Assembly: GCF_028548395.1 (NCBI RefSeq)
Contig: NZ_JAQQLA010000003.1
Location: forward strand, 1-64,000
Direction: 5' to 3'
Origin: Vogesella indigofera
Lineage (GTDB): Bacteria > Pseudomonadota > Gammaproteobacteria > Burkholderiales > Chromobacteriaceae
DNA: 64,000 bases
The notes under the pieces were generated by a model, which made no database searches, was not told the origin of the DNA, and was given only the letters and a program-made list of their open reading frames with translations. A program made the translations under genes and the position numbers. This document shows, piece after piece, positions 58,116-64,000 of this stretch; within the stretch, counting starts at the first letter, position 1; each line of letters opens with the position of its first letter.

Positions 58116-58964
58116 ATGACCGACCCGCAATGGCAATCACGAACCGTCGAACAGCAAGTCAGCGGCATGCCGACTTCGGACGGTGCCGGCGTCAAGCTGA
58201 CGCGCGTACTGACGCAGAACCTGCAGCGGCGGCTGGATCCGTTTCTGATGCTGGATGAATTCCGCTCCGACAATCCGGGCGACTACATCGCCGGCTTTCC
58301 GTCGCATCCTCACCGTGGCTTCGAGACGGTGACCTACATGCTGGCCGGGCGCATGCGCCACCGCGATAGCGGCAACAACGAAGGCCTGCTCGGGCCGGGT
58401 GGCGTGCAGTGGATGACCGCCGGCCGCGGGGTGATCCACTCCGAGATGCCGGAACAGGAGGATGGGCTGATGCACGGTTTCCAGCTGTGGATCAACCTGC
58501 CGGCGGCGCGCAAGATGATCCCGGCCGCCTATCGCGACATTCCGGCGGCGGAGATTCCGCTACTGCAGGAGGCGGACGGCGTGGCGGTGAAGGTGATCGC
58601 GGGCCAATACCGCGCGCAGGCGGGGGCGATCCGGCAGCCGGATACCGAGCCGCTGTATCTCGACCTGCAACTGCCGGCGGGCGGCACGCGCGACATCGAC
58701 ATCGCCGCCGGCCACAACGCCTTTGTCTACGTCTACCACGGCAGCGTCAGCATCGGGGGCGTCAGCGTGCCGCAGCAGCGCATGGCGATACTCGGCAACA
58801 GTGGCGACGGTGTGCGCCTGCACAGCGACGATGGGGCCAGCGTGCTGGTATTGTCCGGGCAGCCGCTGCGTGAGCCGATCGCCCAGTACGGCCCGTTCGT
58901 GATGAACACGCGCGCCGAGCTGGAGCAGGCATTTGCCGACTACCAGCAGGGCCGTTTGGCCTGA
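58116..58964 (+). CDS. Pirin-family protein (first of two)
   Basis: 282 residues, a bicupin. The N-terminal cupin holds the metal ligands in SHPHRGFETVTYMLAGRMRHRDSGNNEG, and PGGVQWMTAGRGVIHSEMP is the family signature. Bacterial pirins are quercetin dioxygenases or regulators of enzymes such as pyruvate dehydrogenase; which applies here is not clear. A second pirin gene follows after 86 bases, with a DUS-like hairpin between them. Confidence 0.92.
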   Translation: MTDPQWQSRTVEQQVSGMPTSDGAGVKLTRVLTQNLQRRLDPFLMLDEFRSDNPGDYIAGFPSHPHRGFETVTYMLAGRMRHRDSGNNEGLLGPGGVQWMTAGRGVIHSEMPEQEDGLMHGFQLWINLPAARKMIPAAYRDIPAAEIPLLQEADGVAVKVIAGQYRAQAGAIRQPDTEPLYLDLQLPAGGTRDIDIAAGHNAFVYVYHGSVSIGGVSVPQQRMAILGNSGDGVRLHSDDGASVLVLSGQPLREPIAQYGPFVMNTRAELEQAFADYQQGRLA

Positions 58965-58972
58965 TGCCGCAC

Positions 58973-59003
58973 AAGGTTGGCCGCAGGCGATGCGGCCAAC
59001 CTT
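58973..59003. repeat. DUS-like inverted pair between the pirin genes
   Basis: Exact AAGGTTGGCCGCA at 58973-58985 and exact reverse at 58991-59003, loop five bases, then TTT. It starts eight bases after the first pirin stop, the layout of an intrinsic terminator. Confidence 0.93.
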
Positions 59004-59050
59004 TTTCATTCGCAAGCTTTTTTCCATTCGATTGACGCGGAGATTTCCCC

Positions 59051-59914
59051 ATGAGTGCCATCAGCCAGCGTATTGAACCGCGCCAGCAGGACATCGGCTT
59101 TGTCGTGCGGCGCCTGTTGCCGGTGCGCGGTATGCGCAGTGTCGGACCGTTCGTATTCCTCGATCACATGGGGCCGGCGTATTTCGTCGCCGCCGGCACC
59201 GCTGGCGACGTGCGCCCGCATCCGCACATTGGTCTTGCCACCGTGACCTACCTCAGCCAGGGCGCGATGATGCATCGCGACAGCCTGGGCACGGTGCAGC
59301 GCATCGAGCCGGGTGCCATCAACCTGATGGTGGCCGGGCGCGGCATCGTCCATTCCGAGCGCATTCCGGCCGACATCCGTGCCGCCAACGTGGCGGTGGA
59401 GGGGTTGCAGATGTGGCTGGCGCTGCCGCTGGCGCAGGAGCGCTGTGCACCGGCGTTCTATCACTACCCGGCAGAGGTGTTGCCGCAGCATGACTTCGAA
59501 CGCGGCAGCGTGCAGCTGCTGATCGGCACCGCCTTCGGCATGGTGTCGCCGGTGAAAACCTTTGCCCCGACGCTGTATGCCGCCTGGCAGTTGCAGGGCG
59601 GCGGCGTGCTGTCGCTGCCGCAGGACGTGGCCGAGCGTGCGCTGTACCTGATCGAGGGCGAGGTGCAGGTTGACGGTGAAGTCATCCGCGCTGGCGAATT
59701 GGTGATATTGTCCGACAGCGCGCGCGAGTTGCGCGCCAGCGCCTGCGTGCAGGGCGTGATCTTTGGCGGCGCAGCGCTGGACGGGCCGCGCTATCTGGAC
59801 TGGAACTTCGTGGCCAGTGACAAGTCTCTGCTGGCGGCGGCGCGGGACGATTGGCAGGCCGGCCGCTTTGCCATGGTACCCGGCGAGAGCGAGTTCATCC
59901 CGCTGCCGGCGTGA
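59051..59914 (+). CDS. Pirin-family protein (second of two)
   Basis: 287 residues. Same bicupin plan as its neighbour but clearly diverged: metal ligands in RPHPHIGLATVTYLSQGAMMHRDSLG and the signature PGAINLMVAGRGIVHSERI. GFVVRRLLPVRGMRSVGPFVFLDHMGP is the usual pirin start. The two genes are distant paralogues rather than a recent duplication. Function is as uncertain as for the first. Confidence 0.92.
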   Translation: MSAISQRIEPRQQDIGFVVRRLLPVRGMRSVGPFVFLDHMGPAYFVAAGTAGDVRPHPHIGLATVTYLSQGAMMHRDSLGTVQRIEPGAINLMVAGRGIVHSERIPADIRAANVAVEGLQMWLALPLAQERCAPAFYHYPAEVLPQHDFERGSVQLLIGTAFGMVSPVKTFAPTLYAAWQLQGGGVLSLPQDVAERALYLIEGEVQVDGEVIRAGELVILSDSARELRASACVQGVIFGGAALDGPRYLDWNFVASDKSLLAAARDDWQAGRFAMVPGESEFIPLPA

Positions 59915-60000
59915 GTGGCGGGGCGGGACGGCGGATCAGGCCTTTGTCATGACTGGGCGGGTTTTTGCGTGAAGGAATAACCCTGCTTGTGGTAAGATTA

Positions 60001-60019
60001 TTTCCTATTAATCATTATC
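60001..60019 (+). promoter_or_regulatory. Fur-like site upstream of the GGDEF-EAL gene
   Basis: TTTCCTATTAATCATTATC matches 13 of 19 bases of the Fur consensus, with the last 11 bases perfect. TATAAA at 60036-60041 is a possible -10. Iron control is a hypothesis. Confidence 0.35.
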
Positions 60020-60063
60020 AAATGACGGTGTTCAGTATAAATAGTTACTGCATTGTCTAACGA

Positions 60064-62574
60064 ATGTCTGGAGCTGATTGCGTGTCGTTTTCCCGGTCCG
60101 TCGAGTCTATCCTGTCACGCCAGGTACTGAGCTGCCTGCCCACCGCCACGGTGAGCGAGGCGGCTTTTGCCATGTGCCGCGAACGCTGTGGCGCCATCAT
60201 CGTGATGGACGAAGGCGGGCAGCCGGTCGGGGTGTGGACCGAGAGTGACGCGGTACGGCTGGACCTGCAGCAGCCGGGCGTGGCCGCAACGCCGGTGGCA
60301 GCGGTGATGTCATCACCGGTGCGCACCATTCCCGCCAATGCCACCATCCAGGAAGTCACCGCGCTGCTGCACAAGCAGCGCATGCGCCATCTGGTGGTGA
60401 CCGAGCCGGGCGGCGACCGCGTGATGGGTGTGGTGTCGACCACCGACATCGTCATCAATCAGGAAGCCGAGTTCTTCCTACGCCTGAAGCGGCTGGATGC
60501 GATGGTGCATGTGCCGCTGGCCACCATCGCCGCCACCGCCGATATCGGGGCCGCCACCCAGCTGATGCGCGAGCACAAGGCCGAGGCGCTGGGCGTGACC
60601 TACGCCGACGGCAGCTGGGGCATCCTCACCCAGCGCGACATGTTGCAGCACCTGGCGCAACCGCGCGGCGGCCTGACGGTGGCCGATCTTGCCAGCCATC
60701 CGCTGCGCACGGTGCCGGTGCACATGACGCTGCTGGCCGCGCGCAAGGTGCTGCTGGAGCACCAGCTGCGCCATCTCGGCGTCACCGACGGCAGCGGGCA
60801 GTTGCTGACCATCATCGGCATGTCCGACATCCTCGCCACCATCGAGCAGGAATTCCTCGCCGAGCTGCATCACGCACTGCGCGAGCGAGACGAGGCGCTG
60901 CTGCGCTCGCGGCAGAGCCTGCTGATGGCGGACAAGGTGTTCGAGTCGACGATGGAGGGCATCGTCATCACCGACAGCAAGGGGCTGATCCAGTCGGTCA
61001 ACCCGGCGTTTTCCCGTATCACCGGCTACTCGCGCGACGAGGCGATCGGCCATACCCCGGCCTTGCTCAAGTCCGGGCGCCAGTCGGCGGACTTCTACGA
61101 GCACATGTGGCGGCAGCTGAAAAGCGACGGTTTCTGGCAGGGCGAGGTGATCAACCGCCGCAAGAACGGCCTGCTCTATACCGAACATCTGACCATCACC
61201 GCCATCGGCGACGATCAGGGCGTGACCCAGCACTACGTCGCGGTGTTTGCCGACATCACCCAGCGCAAGCAGGCGGAGGAGCGGCTGCATTTCCTCGCCA
61301 ACCACGATGCGCTGACCGGGCTGCCCAACCGCACCCTATTTGCGGAAAAGCTGCAGGCGGCGGTGGAGCAGGCGCGTGAGCAGCAGCAGCGCTTTGCGCT
61401 GATGTTCATCGATCTGGATCGTTTCAAGCTGATCAACGACACGCTGGGGCACCAGGCCGGTGACGAATTGCTGGTCAAAATCTCGCAGCGGCTGCAGGAA
61501 GAGGCGCCGGGCAGCAGCACTGTGGCGCGCCTGGCCGGTGACGAGTTCACCATCCTGCTGCCCAATACCGGCAGCCTGACCACGCTGGCCAGCATGGCGC
61601 AGGACATGCTGGACAGCATTACCGGCGAGCTGGTGCTGGGCGGCAACAGCAAGGTGTTTGTTTCCGCCAGCCTCGGCATCGCGGTGTTTCCCGATGACGG
61701 CCGCACCGCCGACAGCCTGCTGGTTAATGCCGATGCCGCGATGTACCGCGCCAAGAACCGCGGCAAGAATACCTTCCAGTTCTACACTGCCGACATGAAT
61801 GCCAGCGCCATGGCGCGGCTGAAGCTGGAGTACAGCCTGCACCGCGCGCTGATCAAGGACGAGTTCCAGGTCTGGTACCAGCCCAAGGTCGATCTTGCCA
61901 GTGGCGCGCTGGTAGGCATGGAGGCGCTGATCCGCTGGCAGCATCCGGAAATGGGCTTTGTGCCGCCGGTGGAGTTCATTCCGGTGGCGGAGGAGTGCGC
62001 GCTGATCGTGCCGATCGGCGCCTGGGTGCTGCAGGAAGCCTGTCGTCAGACCAAGCTGTGGGCCGACCGTTGCGGCTTTGGCGGCCGGGTGGCGGTCAAC
62101 CTGTCCGGGCGCCAGATCAAGTTCGGTAACATCGTGGAAACGGTGGCGCAGGTGCTGCAGCAGACCGGCCTGCCGCCCTCGCAGCTGGAGCTGGAGATCA
62201 CCGAGAGCACGGCGATGGACAGCGACGGCGAGGTGATGAAGGCACTGGAAGGGCTGCGCGCGATGGGCATCACGCTGGCGATCGACGATTTTGGTACCGG
62301 CTATTCCTCGCTGGCCTACCTCAAGCGCCTGCCGGTGCAGGTGCTGAAGATCGACCGCTCCTTCATCAAGGACCTGGATCGTGACAAGGACGATGCCGCC
62401 ATCGCCTCGGCGGTGATTTCGCTGGGCCGCAGCCTGGGCTTGTCCATTGTGGCCGAGGGCGTGGAAACGCCGGCCCACCGCGCGTTCCTGATCGGCCAGG
62501 GTTGTCATCAGGCGCAGGGCTACCTGTTCGGCAAGCCGCAAACCGCCGCCGATTTCCAGCACCTGCTGTGCTAG
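60064..62574 (+). CDS. Four CBS domains - PAS - GGDEF - EAL signalling protein
   Basis: 836 residues, no membrane span, so a cytosolic cyclic-di-GMP enzyme. Four CBS domains in two pairs occupy about 10-265. A PAS domain follows (about 295-400, VFESTMEGIVITDSKGLIQSVNPAFSRITGYSRDE). The GGDEF domain (about 415-565) has LAGDEF at its active site, a form still found in active cyclases. The EAL domain (about 585-830) has GMEALIRW, NLSGRQIKFG, ELEITES, DDFGTGYSSLAYLK and AEGVET, so the phosphodiesterase site looks complete. CBS pairs commonly bind adenine nucleotides. The ribosome site is weak; a GTG at 60082 is an alternative start. Confidence 0.93.
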   Translation: MSGADCVSFSRSVESILSRQVLSCLPTATVSEAAFAMCRERCGAIIVMDEGGQPVGVWTESDAVRLDLQQPGVAATPVAAVMSSPVRTIPANATIQEVTALLHKQRMRHLVVTEPGGDRVMGVVSTTDIVINQEAEFFLRLKRLDAMVHVPLATIAATADIGAATQLMREHKAEALGVTYADGSWGILTQRDMLQHLAQPRGGLTVADLASHPLRTVPVHMTLLAARKVLLEHQLRHLGVTDGSGQLLTIIGMSDILATIEQEFLAELHHALRERDEALLRSRQSLLMADKVFESTMEGIVITDSKGLIQSVNPAFSRITGYSRDEAIGHTPALLKSGRQSADFYEHMWRQLKSDGFWQGEVINRRKNGLLYTEHLTITAIGDDQGVTQHYVAVFADITQRKQAEERLHFLANHDALTGLPNRTLFAEKLQAAVEQAREQQQRFALMFIDLDRFKLINDTLGHQAGDELLVKISQRLQEEAPGSSTVARLAGDEFTILLPNTGSLTTLASMAQDMLDSITGELVLGGNSKVFVSASLGIAVFPDDGRTADSLLVNADAAMYRAKNRGKNTFQFYTADMNASAMARLKLEYSLHRALIKDEFQVWYQPKVDLASGALVGMEALIRWQHPEMGFVPPVEFIPVAEECALIVPIGAWVLQEACRQTKLWADRCGFGGRVAVNLSGRQIKFGNIVETVAQVLQQTGLPPSQLELEITESTAMDSDGEVMKALEGLRAMGITLAIDDFGTGYSSLAYLKRLPVQVLKIDRSFIKDLDRDKDDAAIASAVISLGRSLGLSIVAEGVETPAHRAFLIGQGCHQAQGYLFGKPQTAADFQHLLC

Positions 62575-62599
62575 CCGTTCCCAGCTAGGGCCGGACGCC

Positions 62600-62628
62600 A
62601 AAAAGCCGACGCGATGCGTCGGCTTTTT
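62600..62628. terminator. Bidirectional terminator between the GGDEF-EAL gene and serS
   Basis: AAAAAGCCGACGC pairs with GCGTCGGCTTTTT around GAT, with A-run and T-run on both sides. Confidence 0.92.
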
Positions 62629-62633
62629 GCTGC

Positions 62634-62664
62634 AAGGTTGGCCGCAGGCGTTGCGGCCAACCTT
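62634..62664. repeat. DUS-like inverted pair before the serS stop
   Basis: Exact AAGGTTGGCCGCA at 62634-62646 and exact reverse at 62652-62664, loop five bases, 11 bases beyond the serS stop and next to a separate terminator. Confidence 0.93.
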
Positions 62665-62674
62665 GTGCTCGGCG

Positions 62675-64000
<1,326 letters not shown>

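Overview
The window is G+C-rich DNA with dense, short-gapped genes typical of a free-living, motile, iron-scavenging betaproteobacterium. The gene set (fbpABC, mnmC, rimO, a phaR/phasin pair, fliE-R under an FlrC-type activator, an acs-actP acetate block, an H-NS-like protein) suggests the order Neisseriales, probably a Chromobacteriaceae member of the Vogesella/Chromobacterium/Aquitalea type. That placement is inferred from protein character alone. No phage, CRISPR array or intact insertion sequence was seen.

Layout. 1-2900 is the 3' end of a large secreted RTX adhesin. 3409-9345 holds an L-lactate permease, lpxH, two cyclophilins (ppiB, ppiA) and, divergently, the flagellar outer-membrane ring genes flgP-flgT behind a near-consensus sigma-28 promoter. 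9546-13319 is a ferric-iron ABC transporter (fbpABC) with a Fur box in its promoter. 13383-16891 has pbpG, uvrB and a low-molecular-weight phosphatase. 16935-30299 is the flagellar block: a CheB-type methylesterase without a receiver domain, the sigma-54 activator FlrC, then fliEFGHIJ, a sigma-54 promoter, and fliKLMNOPQR. This is the MS ring, C-ring switch, ATPase complex, hook-length control and export gate.

30392-43374 is housekeeping: yebC, glsA, an HD hydrolase, arfB, a GAF protein, ribA, a tRNA-Ala/Glu/Ala cluster, an L,D-transpeptidase, rlmD, dsbD, an alpha/beta hydrolase and mnmC. 43583-48832 is acetate uptake and activation (acs, actP, yjcH) facing a LysR regulator. 48862-64000 carries hypothetical proteins, an EamA exporter, ygfZ, an H-NS-like protein, an M14 carboxypeptidase, a phasin/phaR pair, rimO, two tandem pirins, a CBS-PAS-GGDEF-EAL signalling protein and serS.

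The most striking signal is not a gene. A 13-mer, AAGGTTGGCCGCA, occurs exactly about 17 times on the two strands against an expectation near 0.002, with more one-mismatch copies. Most exact copies lie just past gene ends, often as inverted pairs forming terminator-like hairpins; three exact copies lie inside genes in frame. This is the architecture of DNA-uptake sequences (Neisseria DUS, Pasteurellaceae USS), but the word is neither of those. It may be an uptake-sequence dialect or a terminator-associated repeat family that I do not recognise. All counts were made by eye.
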